The notes below the pieces were generated by a model. The model was not told the origin of the DNA and ran no database searches. It saw only the letters and a program-made list of their open reading frames with translations. From the IMG/VR virus record IMGVR_UViG_3300032249_000480, positions 1 to 64,000 of that record: 64,000 nt of DNA. One strand, written 5' to 3'. The DNA comes from a virus. Made by a program: the position numbers and the translations under genes. Positions 6,862-11,937 of the stretch are shown piece by piece. The stretch's first letter is position 1; the number at the start of each line of letters is the position of its first letter.

Positions 6862-6925
6862 CATGTCCAGACCCCATGAATAGGAGCATGGCTATTAGTA
6901 GTGCTAGTATAGTTAGAGATAGCAT
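6857..6925 (-). CDS. 22-residue hydrophobic peptide
   Basis: MLSLTILALLIAMLLFMGSG then HE: essentially one transmembrane helix. GAGGAT is 3 nt upstream of its ATG, overlapping the stop of the GP88 gene, so it is probably translated. Single-helix phage peptides can be holin-like or membrane regulators; no specific evidence here. Confidence 0.5.
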   Translation of the reverse strand: MLSLTILALLIAMLLFMGSGHE

Positions 6926-6931
6926 TTATCC

Positions 6932-7654
6932 TCATTTCTTGCTTGATGAGAAAATTATGTCGCTCTTTGAGTATACACACAATTGGCAAGAAACGCAAGC
7001 GGAGCCCTTAGTTGAGATGAGAGGTATCTGCTTATTATTCTCAGGACACTTTGCGCTAGGCTTACCAATCATTTCTTTTATGTCTGCCTGTCCAATTGAG
7101 AATGACTTAGCAAGGTATGCCATGCGAACGCCACTGTTGATTTTTAGATCTACGGCAGTCTTAACATTCTCACTATCTGCAGAAAAATAAAGACTTAAAT
7201 TAGCAATGTCTTTTAGTATTAGTGCGGCAGACTTAACTCTTGTGTATACCCAGAATTGAATGTCTGTATTATTAGTGATTACTGTCTTCCATGCGTTAGC
7301 ATAGTTATCGCTAAAGAAGTCTCCGTCCCAGTGGATACGGAATAGTAATTGTGCATTTTTCTTTTCGCAATCTTTTCTAAAGTCATTTATCATTTCTGAT
7401 AGCAATGCTTCCATGGTATCTTGATTAGCGTCCTTTAGTAATTCCCAATTGTGCATTAGGTTTACTTTAACACCCTTGAATAGTTTTTCTAACTTTCCTG
7501 CATAGCATACACTTTCGCATACGGATGTGGCTCCAGGGCATGAGAATGCTTTTCCTGCGGGAAGTCCAAAAGTATTAGCAATTGTTGCAGTCTTACCATT
7601 AGGGGATACGGCATTAGTTACTTTTCTATCTTTGCTTCTTAGTAGTTTTGTCAT
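6932..7654 (-). CDS. GP88-family phage protein
   Basis: 240 residues from MTKLLRSKDRKVTNA. The block CPGATSVCESVCYAGK, the WDGDFFSD segment and the C-terminal CPENN...CVSCQLC cluster match the gene product 88 family of mycobacteriophages (function unknown; the Cys clusters suggest metal binding). The frame extends to 7702, but the ATG at 7654 lies 5 nt after the stop of the upstream gene with GAGAG ahead of it, whereas the longer start lies wholly inside that gene. Coupled translation from the gene at 7660 is likely. Confidence 0.82.
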   Translation of the reverse strand: MTKLLRSKDRKVTNAVSPNGKTATIANTFGLPAGKAFSCPGATSVCESVCYAGKLEKLFKGVKVNLMHNWELLKDANQDTMEALLSEMINDFRKDCEKKNAQLLFRIHWDGDFFSDNYANAWKTVITNNTDIQFWVYTRVKSAALILKDIANLSLYFSADSENVKTAVDLKINSGVRMAYLAKSFSIGQADIKEMIGKPSAKCPENNKQIPLISTKGSACVSCQLCVYSKSDIIFSSSKK

Positions 7655-7659
7655 GGTGG

Positions 7660-7806
7660 CTACTCTCTTTCTTTCTTCAATTGTAACATTAGGGACTGAC
7701 ATTTCTTTCTGTCATATTTCTTTTTATTGGGTATTGCAGAGGCAGCATTAGATCTACGTAATTCCATAAGGATACGTAAAGATTCAGGGGTCTTTTTTTG
7801 TCTCAT
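7660..7806 (-). CDS. 48-residue very basic protein
   Basis: MRQKKTPESLRILMELRRSN..., ending in a Lys/Arg-rich helix (LQLKKERE). It is highly basic and probably binds nucleic acid. It is the first gene after the promoter at 7813, whose -10 ends 6 nt before the ATG, so the mRNA is probably leaderless. Its end is coupled to the GP88 gene. Confidence 0.7.
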   Translation of the reverse strand: MRQKKTPESLRILMELRRSNAASAIPNKKKYDRKKCQSLMLQLKKERE

Positions 7807-7812
7807 GTAATA

Positions 7813-7841
7813 ATCTTAGCAGTTCAGGAGAAAAATGTCAA
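7813..7841 (-). promoter_or_regulatory. sigma70-type promoter
   Basis: TTGACA, 17 bp, TAAGAT on the minus strand. The TACGTAGT upstream flank and GAACTGC spacer end match the promoter at 3670. Confidence 0.65.
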
Positions 7842-7854
7842 ACTACGTAAAGTC

Positions 7855-7875
7855 TGTGGATAAGCCTGTGGATAA
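7855..7875 (-). promoter_or_regulatory. two DnaA boxes upstream of the 7806 promoter
   Basis: On the minus strand TTATCCACA occurs twice (7855-7863 and 7867-7875), spaced 12 bp apart, just upstream of the -35 region. Confidence 0.5.
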
Positions 7876-7888
7876 CGTCCCGAGATTT

Positions 7889-8110
7889 TTATTCAGCAAA
7901 GACAAACAGATCAACAGAATCTTCAAAATTTAATTCTGCAATGTCTTGTTCACCAAAATCATTAACGTGTTTTATAAAATAGTTATCGCCTGTGCCATCT
8001 TGTTCAATAGAAACAATGGTAACGACCTCACCATCAATTGCAATGAGATCGTCCTCCATTAATTCTGAAACTTTAAATTTGCCTGCATTTAGCAATTCCA
8101 TAAGTTTCAT
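7889..8110 (-). CDS. hypothetical acidic protein
   Basis: 73 residues, MKLMELLNAGKFKVSELMED.... Beta-rich sequence DLIAIDGEVVTIVSIEQDG resembles a small SH3-like or barrel fold, but no family is recognised. AAAAGG precedes the start. It is the last gene of the 9093-7889 operon. Confidence 0.75.
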   Translation of the reverse strand: MKLMELLNAGKFKVSELMEDDLIAIDGEVVTIVSIEQDGTGDNYFIKHVNDFGEQDIAELNFEDSVDLFVFAE

Positions 8111-8122
8111 TGTAACATCCTT

Positions 8123-8215
8123 TTATTGATTTTCAATTTCATCTAGTATCTGCCATAGGACGGTTTCCAAAGCAGGTGTTGCTTCATCTAATAACTCTTG
8201 GAGTGTTTTGCTCAT
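8123..8215 (-). CDS. 30-residue peptide
   Basis: MSKTLQELLDEATPALETVL..., an acidic amphipathic helix. The ATG overlaps the upstream stop (ATGA) and the stop abuts the Shine-Dalgarno of the next gene, so coupling supports translation. Confidence 0.55.
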   Translation of the reverse strand: MSKTLQELLDEATPALETVLWQILDEIENQ

Positions 8216-8565
8216 TCTAATCCCAATCCTAACTCAAAGCCTTCATCCTCATTCATGGATACAATGCAATCGCTGCAATCGCAATCCCAAACATGGGGCA
8301 ACCAAAAGTCTAAGTGGTGTTGGTCAACAATAGCACTAGCAGGTGCGTGAGTCATTCCTTTATAAAGAATCTGAAAGTCACCAACCATAGGCATTTCAAT
8401 CATGCGGTTATAGTCCTCATCATAGAAAGCGTCAATAGCCTCAATGCAAGGCTTGACCATTTCTGCTGGTATTGGTGGATAGTGATTACCCTTTAAGTGA
8501 TAAAGTAATTGTGTTTCTAAATCCAAAACTGAATCTTGGATACCTAGTGCTGTTACTGCTCCCAT
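8212..8565 (-). CDS. hypothetical protein
   Basis: 117 residues, MGAVTALGIQDSVLDLETQL.... HHLDFWLPHVWDCDCSDCIV near residues 83-102 carries a C-x-C-x-x-C cluster after several His residues, a possible metal site. Coupled at both ends. Unrecognised. Confidence 0.75.
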   Translation of the reverse strand: MGAVTALGIQDSVLDLETQLLYHLKGNHYPPIPAEMVKPCIEAIDAFYDEDYNRMIEMPMVGDFQILYKGMTHAPASAIVDQHHLDFWLPHVWDCDCSDCIVSMNEDEGFELGLGLE

Positions 8566-8780
8566 TATTTTGTTACGACCTTTCGTCCTTGGCGGTAGAA
8601 TACCTTAGTGTGCATTTTGCCACTAGGTTCAGATAGATTAACTGTAGCATATTCATCAGCAAATCCCCAATCTATATGAGTATTAAATTCATTAACTGCC
8701 GTTAATGCATCTGAGTAGCGACCTGTCCAATGAGGTGCGTTGCCATCATAGGCAACTGTTATAGCGTAGTTATATTCCAT
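8565..8780 (-). CDS. hypothetical protein
   Basis: 71 residues, MEYNYAITVAYDGNAPHWTG..., alpha/beta. The ATG overlaps the upstream stop (TAATG) and its own stop overlaps the start of the next gene. No family recognised. Confidence 0.72.
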   Translation of the reverse strand: MEYNYAITVAYDGNAPHWTGRYSDALTAVNEFNTHIDWGFADEYATVNLSEPSGKMHTKVFYRQGRKVVTK

Positions 8781-8965
8781 TATGCGTTCTCCTTAGTTTT
8801 GAATAAGTGGTGATATTCTTGTATTTCATCAGCAGGGATATTGTAAGTATTACACTCACACGCCCATAAATCATAGTCTACATCATTTCCTGCAAATTGC
8901 CAACCATTACCATAGCAGTAGTGGCAGGTTAAAATACCAAGAATAGAATCTTTGAATTTTCCCAT
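8780..8965 (-). CDS. zinc-finger mini-protein with DnaJ-type CxxCxGxG motif
   Basis: 61 residues starting MGKFKDSILGILTCHYCYGN. CHYCYGNG followed by GNDVDYDLWACEC forms two Cys pairs, the first matching the DnaJ-type CxxCxGxG repeat. The protein at 9669 has the same order (CNDCFGQG...GNDQDYHVEPCAC), so the two are paralogues. The frame extends to 8977, but the ATG at 8965 has a TAATG overlap. Confidence 0.72.
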   Translation of the reverse strand: MGKFKDSILGILTCHYCYGNGWQFAGNDVDYDLWACECNTYNIPADEIQEYHHLFKTKENA

Positions 8966-9093
8966 TAGTAATACCAATCCTCTCCAAGAGCCTTTTCAGC
9001 GCACCAATCAGTATAGTGCTTATCGCACATAGTTTCAACACTAGCGTCTATCGTGTTTATATTATTTTTTGTAGCGTAACAGATATTACACAT
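8965..9093 (-). CDS. 42-residue Cys-rich protein
   Basis: MCNICYATKNNINTIDASVE..., with CNIC at the N-terminus and CDKH and C near residues 23-31, consistent with one zinc ion. It has a GAAAGGAAAA Shine-Dalgarno. First gene of the operon driven from 9120-9148. Confidence 0.68.
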   Translation of the reverse strand: MCNICYATKNNINTIDASVETMCDKHYTDWCAEKALGEDWYY

Positions 9094-9119
9094 AAGTTTT
9101 CCTTTCTTAGAATAATCTA

Positions 9120-9148
9120 AGCCTATCAGATTAGACTGACACTTTCAA
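9120..9148 (-). promoter_or_regulatory. TGTCAG-family promoter
   Basis: TTGAAA, 17 bp, TAGGCT with TGTCAG in the spacer. It drives 9093-7889. Confidence 0.6.
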
Positions 9149-9179
9149 GTTACAAACACCATTTCAGGGGTATTCTGGG

Positions 9180-9211
9180 TGTGTTTTTAATCACATCTTA
9201 ACTGTGGATAA
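9180..9211. promoter_or_regulatory. Crp-like site next to a DnaA box
   Basis: TGTGTTTTTAATCACA (9180-9195) lies 7 bp from a DnaA box (TGTGGATAA, 9203-9211). GACACGCCG follows at 9221-9229. Confidence 0.5.
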
Positions 9212-9239
9212 CTTGTGGACGACACGCCGAGATCTCGGG

Positions 9240-9273
9240 AAAAATTTGAGCAGTTTATATTCTTGCTCAGGAA
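9240..9273 (-). terminator. TGAGCA-family terminator
   Basis: TGAGCA/TGCTCA, perfect 6-bp stem (9248-9253 with 9265-9270). On the minus strand AATTTTT follows. It ends the 9976-9284 operon. Confidence 0.55.
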
Positions 9274-9283
9274 TTTATTTTAA

Positions 9284-9457
9284 TTAATCTGTTTTAGTAC
9301 AAGCGTCCCAAAATTTATTTTCATCAAACCTTGGATTGTCTGAACTAAACCATTCACTAAATTCAAAAACTAAATCTTGAAAAACATGTGAGTCAATTCC
9401 ATCTACAAATTGATTTAAAATTTTTGCGGTTTCAACATAGTCTTTGCGAGTCATCAT
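9284..9457 (-). CDS. hypothetical protein
   Basis: 57 residues from MMTRKDYVETAKILNQFVDG. The ATG at 9457 overlaps the upstream stop (TAATG), so I prefer it to the frame opening at 9487. RKDYVxxAK is a common opening of small phage proteins of unknown role. Confidence 0.72.
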   Translation of the reverse strand: MMTRKDYVETAKILNQFVDGIDSHVFQDLVFEFSEWFSSDNPRFDENKFWDACTKTD

Positions 9458-9669
9458 TAGTTTTTGCCAACTTTCAAAACAGCCCATTGATTATTTTCGT
9501 TAAGTTTATTTAAAAAGCCTTCTTCTTCAAGAGCAGAAAGAAAAGCCCCACGAAGCATTTGCTCCATTTGTTCCTCAGATAAACTAAGAAAAATATTTAG
9601 CAAGTTAGCAGGCATTTTGAATTCGTCAATTTCAGTGACAAGGTTTACAGTGTGGTTTAGTGTTATCAT
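9457..9669 (-). CDS. hypothetical protein
   Basis: 70 residues, MITLNHTVNLVTEIDEFKMP..., helical acidic centre (LSLSEEQMEQMLRGAFLSAL). TAATG overlap at both ends. No family recognised. Confidence 0.72.
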   Translation of the reverse strand: MITLNHTVNLVTEIDEFKMPANLLNIFLSLSEEQMEQMLRGAFLSALEEEGFLNKLNENNQWAVLKVGKN

Positions 9670-9788
9670 TAGTTATTCTCCTCTACACAAGCACAAGGTT
9701 CAACATGGTAGTCTTGGTCATTACCAAAAAAGATGTAGCCTTGACCAAAACAGTCATTACAAGGAACAGTCATTACTGAGTTTATCAT
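9669..9788 (-). CDS. zinc-finger mini-protein, paralogue of 8780-8965
   Basis: 39 residues, MINSVMTVPCNDCFGQGYIF.... CNDCFGQG and CAC give four cysteines in the DnaJ-like arrangement seen in the 8780 protein, but with a shorter N-terminus and C-terminus. Coupled to both neighbours by TAATG overlaps. Confidence 0.68.
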   Translation of the reverse strand: MINSVMTVPCNDCFGQGYIFFGNDQDYHVEPCACVEENN

Positions 9789-9976
9789 TACTTCACCAAT
9801 GCCTTTCCGCGTAGTGTTCCGCTAATACCTAAAGAGTCGCAAGCAACCTTTACAGAAATACCAACAGGCAATTTCTCAGGGTATGTGGAGATGAATTGAG
9901 CAACTGCTCCCTTACTAGGGAGAGCGATGTTTTTAACCTCACCGCTAAAGGTTTCTAGTTTCATAGTATAAGTCAT
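9788..9976 (-). CDS. hypothetical protein, first gene of operon
   Basis: 62 residues, MTYTMKLETFSGEVKNIALP.... Strong AAAGGAAG Shine-Dalgarno. The middle reads like a small alpha/beta domain (ISVKVACDSLGISGTLRG), without a recognised family. Its promoter is at 10008-10036. Confidence 0.75.
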   Translation of the reverse strand: MTYTMKLETFSGEVKNIALPSKGAVAQFISTYPEKLPVGISVKVACDSLGISGTLRGKALVK

Positions 9977-10007
9977 TTTGACTTCCTTTCGTTTTGTTTA
10001 TAATCCT

Positions 10008-10036
10008 AGCCTACCATAGGCTACTGACATTTTTTG
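10008..10036 (-). promoter_or_regulatory. TGTCAG-family promoter
   Basis: TAGGCT -10 with ATGTCAG at the family position. The -35 (CAAAAA) is poor, so an activator is plausible. Confidence 0.5.
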
Positions 10037-10057
10037 TATTTCTAGGGGGTGTGGCGA

Positions 10058-10073
10058 TGTGAGTTACCTCACA
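10058..10073. promoter_or_regulatory. Crp/GlxR-like palindrome
   Basis: TGTGAGTTACCTCACA, an exact match to the GlxR-type TGTGA-NNTANN-TCACA. It overlaps the stop codon of the gene at 10069 and is centred about 64 bp upstream of the 9976 transcript start. Confidence 0.6.
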
Positions 10074-10191
10074 AAGCCCCCTCTTGGAATAACCCTAACT
10101 CTAAGGTTAAGAGTTCATCAGGTGTGGCTTCTGATAGGTCAACCCAACCAGCACCTTTTTCATCTAGGCGAAAAATCTCAATGTATCCCAT
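10069..10191 (-). CDS. 40-residue hypothetical protein
   Basis: MGYIEIFRLDEKGAGWVDLS..., acidic, ending in a Leu-rich helix. It lies 3 bp after the upstream stop and is second in a two-gene unit. No family recognised. Confidence 0.62.
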   Translation of the reverse strand: MGYIEIFRLDEKGAGWVDLSEATPDELLTLELGLFQEGAL

Positions 10192-10194
10192 TAG

Positions 10195-10392
10195 TTATTC
10201 ACCTACCTTTACGGCAACAGTTCGCCATTTGTTGCGGTAGATAGAATTAACCTCAACCAAATAACTTTCTGTATTATCTCCATACCATACGGCACGATTA
10301 TCTTTTTCAGCAGATACAATCTCTCCTGTTAAAGTTTTTGAGCGATAGACTTTACCAATTAGCAAGTCTTCTATTTTGTATAAGTTAGCCAT
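10195..10392 (-). CDS. small beta-rich protein
   Basis: 65 residues, MANLYKIEDLLIGKVYRSKT.... The GKVYRS..LTGEIVSAE...WRTVAV pattern loosely resembles the paralogues at 5758 and 6563, suggesting a third divergent copy. A GGAAG Shine-Dalgarno and the promoter at 10430-10458 precede it. Confidence 0.75.
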   Translation of the reverse strand: MANLYKIEDLLIGKVYRSKTLTGEIVSAEKDNRAVWYGDNTESYLVEVNSIYRNKWRTVAVKVGE

Positions 10393-10429
10393 TATTAGCC
10401 ACTTCCTTTCTTTATTTTCTTACTATGTA

Positions 10430-10458
10430 AGTTTAACAGATTTAGGAGAGATTTACAA
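10430..10458 (-). promoter_or_regulatory. sigma70-type promoter
   Basis: TTGTAA, 17 bp, TAAACT, for 10392-10069. It lacks the TGTCAG box of its neighbours. Confidence 0.55.
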
Positions 10459-10498
10459 CTTACTAGCCAGTAAATCCAAATAATGAGACGCTCAGCGA

Positions 10499-10537
10499 TG
10501 TGATTTAGCCCACAAACTTTCTGTGATCTTAACCACA
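10499..10537. promoter_or_regulatory. tandem Crp/GlxR-like palindromes
   Basis: TGTGATTTAGCCCACA (10499-10514) and TGTGATCTTAACCACA (10522-10537), 23 bp apart centre to centre. GACACGCCG follows at 10551-10559. Confidence 0.55.
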
Positions 10538-10570
10538 TCGTACGTAAAGCGACACGCCGTCTGCGCCGAG

Positions 10571-10597
10571 AAAAATCGCAGAGTTTATTTCTACGAT
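10571..10597 (-). terminator. intrinsic terminator
   Basis: On the minus strand ATCGTAGA...TCTGCGAT (8 bp with one G-T pair) is followed by TTTTTCTCGG. It ends the 11226-10606 operon. Confidence 0.6.
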
Positions 10598-10605
10598 CTT
10601 AGTTT

Positions 10606-10710
10606 TTATTTATTTTTATTTATTAAAACAGAAATAAAAACGGCAGCAACAAGAATAAATGCTAACACATGATAAGGTGTGGCAAATAAATTTAGAATTA
10701 AGTTTTCCAT
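10606..10710 (-). CDS. 34-residue membrane peptide
   Basis: MENLILNLFATPYHVLAFIL then VAAVFISVLINKNK: a single transmembrane helix (about residues 14-30) with a basic C-terminus. Spaced 2 bp after the upstream stop with GGAGAAA ahead. Role unknown; a membrane accessory or holin-like role is possible. Confidence 0.6.
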   Translation of the reverse strand: MENLILNLFATPYHVLAFILVAAVFISVLINKNK

Positions 10711-10712
10711 TT

Positions 10713-10871
10713 TTATTTCTCCATTACTGATTTGATAATTTCTAATTGTTTAACAGTGAGAAGCGCAGAAGCACTACCCCAAAGTCCAACGTATGATAAC
10801 TGATTACCATATTTTTTATCTGCTAATTCTTTTATTTCTTTTAGCAAAGAATCTTGTTTATTAGTATTCAT
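10713..10871 (-). CDS. 52-residue hypothetical protein
   Basis: MNTNKQDSLLKEIKELADKK..., a basic helix followed by GLWGSASALLTVKQLEIIK. TAATG overlap with the upstream stop. No family recognised. Confidence 0.66.
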   Translation of the reverse strand: MNTNKQDSLLKEIKELADKKYGNQLSYVGLWGSASALLTVKQLEIIKSVMEK

Positions 10872-11047
10872 TATTCATCACACTCACAATCTTGGTATGG
10901 GTTAAAGTCGCAGAATTGGCAACCTTGTTTTTCAAAGTGATTATCGCAAAAGTAGCGATACTGTAATTCACCGCAACAGATGAAGCGTTCATTGTTAGTT
11001 AGATAGAAACTATTTGAGCCAATAGGCGTAAGAGTTAACATAGTCAT
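10871..11047 (-). CDS. Cys-rich zinc-ribbon protein
   Basis: 58 residues, MTMLTLTPIGSNSFYLTNNE.... Cysteines as ICC, FC-x5-GC-x2-C and C-x-C in the C-terminal half, with a His between them, could bind two metals. It starts at a TAATG overlap; a second ATG lies 2 codons in. Confidence 0.68.
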   Translation of the reverse strand: MTMLTLTPIGSNSFYLTNNERFICCGELQYRYFCDNHFEKQGCQFCDFNPYQDCECDE

Positions 11048-11226
11048 TACTTAGACACCGCCCAACGTGTCCACATAGGTAGACGCTCAGGGTCAGTATC
11101 GTTATACCAACGCTCAATGTTATTTTCACACATTTCACAAAACGTGAATTGTGTATCGTTAAAGTCTGAGATAGCAGACTTATTAGGGACGTGTGATTTA
11201 CACACTTGGATAATTGTTGAATTCAT
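11047..11226 (-). CDS. hypothetical protein with zinc-binding Cys
   Basis: 59 residues, MNSTIIQVCKSHVPNKSAIS.... C9-x2-H12 and CEMC near residues 30-33 could form a CHCC zinc site. AAAGGAA Shine-Dalgarno. First gene of the operon driven by the promoter at 11277. Confidence 0.7.
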   Translation of the reverse strand: MNSTIIQVCKSHVPNKSAISDFNDTQFTFCEMCENNIERWYNDTDPERLPMWTRWAVSK

Positions 11227-11276
11227 TTGAATTCCTTTCTAGTTCAGAAACCTTTTCTGACTTTCTTTATACTAGA

Positions 11277-11305
11277 AGTATAACAGGTACCACTGACATT
11301 TACTG
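11277..11305 (-). promoter_or_regulatory. TGTCAG-family promoter
   Basis: TATACT with extended TGT, ATGTCAG box at the usual position, weak -35 (CAGTAA). It drives 11226-10606. Confidence 0.55.
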
Positions 11306-11338
11306 GACAGTAACTAGGACAAAACGGACATTTGGGAT

Positions 11339-11403
11339 TGTGATGTACGTCATGTGGATAACTTGAGCGTAAATTCGTAGTGTGATGTGTATCATGTGGA
11401 TAA
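11339..11403. promoter_or_regulatory. two Crp-like sites interleaved with two DnaA boxes
   Basis: TGTGATGTACGTCATG (11339-11354) and TGTGATGTGTATCATG (11381-11396), each running directly into TGTGGATAA (11353-11361, 11395-11403). The composite unit is repeated 42 bp apart. Confidence 0.5.
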
Positions 11404-11421
11404 CTTTTTGGCCCGAGAAAA

Positions 11422-11487
11422 TGTGGGCTATATCACATGCGACACGCCGTGTTTAGACTTGACTTTTGGGGGGTAGTGTGATAGGAT
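11422..11487 (+). promoter_or_regulatory. composite rightward promoter, copy 1
   Basis: Crp-like TGTGGGCTATATCACA (11422-11437), 3 bp, GACACGCCG (11441-11449), 9 bp, TTGACT (11459-11464), 17 bp, TAGGAT (11482-11487). All distances equal those of the copy at 11573. Confidence 0.65.
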
Positions 11488-11516
11488 ACTCCTATACAAA
11501 TAAATAGAGATAGATA

Positions 11517-11580
11517 AGGTTAATGAGCCTACCAAATAAGGCGAACAGATGTTCGCATGAGCGTAGCAAATAAGTAACCT
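11517..11580 (+). ncRNA. structured leader RNA 1, double internal-loop motif
   Basis: Predicted nested helices: AGGTTA/TAACCT (11517-11522 with 11575-11580), CTAC/GTAG (11529-11532 with 11563-11566), GCGAAC-AGAT-GTTCGC (11541-11556). They are separated by two facing copies of an internal loop, ATGAGC opposite CAAATAAG. It begins about 23 nt after the likely transcription start of promoter copy 1. No coding frame is evident. The fold is inferred by eye. Confidence 0.5.
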
Positions 11581-11638
11581 AAATCACACAAGACACGCCG
11601 TAGCAAGGCTTGACTTTTTGACATTTCTATGGTAGTAT
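11573..11638 (+). promoter_or_regulatory. composite rightward promoter, copy 2
   Basis: Degenerate Crp-like AGTAACCTAAATCACA (11573-11588), 3 bp, GACACGCCG (11592-11600), 9 bp, TTGACT (11610-11615), 17 bp, TAGTAT (11633-11638). An overlapping TTGACA-17-TACTAT 10 bp further on could also serve. Confidence 0.65.
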
Positions 11639-11664
11639 TCTACTATAACAATTAAATAAGAAAT

Positions 11665-11702
11665 CCTAAGTGAGCCCCTAGCAATAGGGCAAATAAATTA
11701 GG
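11665..11702 (+). ncRNA. structured leader RNA 2, single internal-loop motif
   Basis: CCTAA/TTAGG (11665-11669 with 11698-11702) encloses GTGAGC (11670-11675), the hairpin CCCTA-GCAA-TAGGG (11676-11689) and CAAATAAA (11690-11697). The loop strands match those of leader 1 while all helices differ in sequence, which is the covariation pattern of a conserved RNA motif. Confidence 0.5.
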
Positions 11703-11752
11703 TCAAGGAAATAGTTAGCACAAGGCTAACGAATTAACGAAAGGTTCACAAT

Positions 11753-11935
11753 ATGAACACTATAACTAAAGACTTAGTAGCAGAGTATGGCTCTAGCATA
11801 CTATCTAAGAATAACCCTTACCCAAAGGGTACGCTCTCACTAAGAGAGTGCCAAATCCTACTAAACAAGTATGGAGTAGAAAAGGCTACGCTAATTGTTA
11901 AGCGTCATGCCTCACTAAGAAAGGTAAGTAACTAA
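11753..11935 (+). CDS. hypothetical basic protein
   Basis: 60 residues, MNTITKDLVAEYGSSILSKN.... Helical, with a basic C-terminal half (VKRHASLRK), so a small DNA-binding protein is possible. A GAAAGG Shine-Dalgarno precedes the ATG. It is expressed from the rightward promoters through the structured leaders. Confidence 0.72.
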   Translation: MNTITKDLVAEYGSSILSKNNPYPKGTLSLRECQILLNKYGVEKATLIVKRHASLRKVSN

Positions 11936-11937
11936 AT

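Larger units (their letters stand above)
11227..11752. other. divergent intergenic control region with leader RNAs
   Basis: 526 bases without a gene. From left to right: the leftward promoter (11277), three Crp-like palindromes (11339, 11381, 11422) and two DnaA boxes (11353, 11395), a composite rightward promoter (11422-11487), a structured leader (11517-11580), a second copy of the promoter (11573-11638), a second structured leader (11665-11702), then the ribosome site of the gene at 11753. It is the switch between leftward and rightward transcription. Confidence 0.65.

Noticed and set aside
11459-11490. Rho-independent terminator in the G-rich stretch after TTGACT
   Set aside because: No stem; the stretch is the spacer of a promoter.
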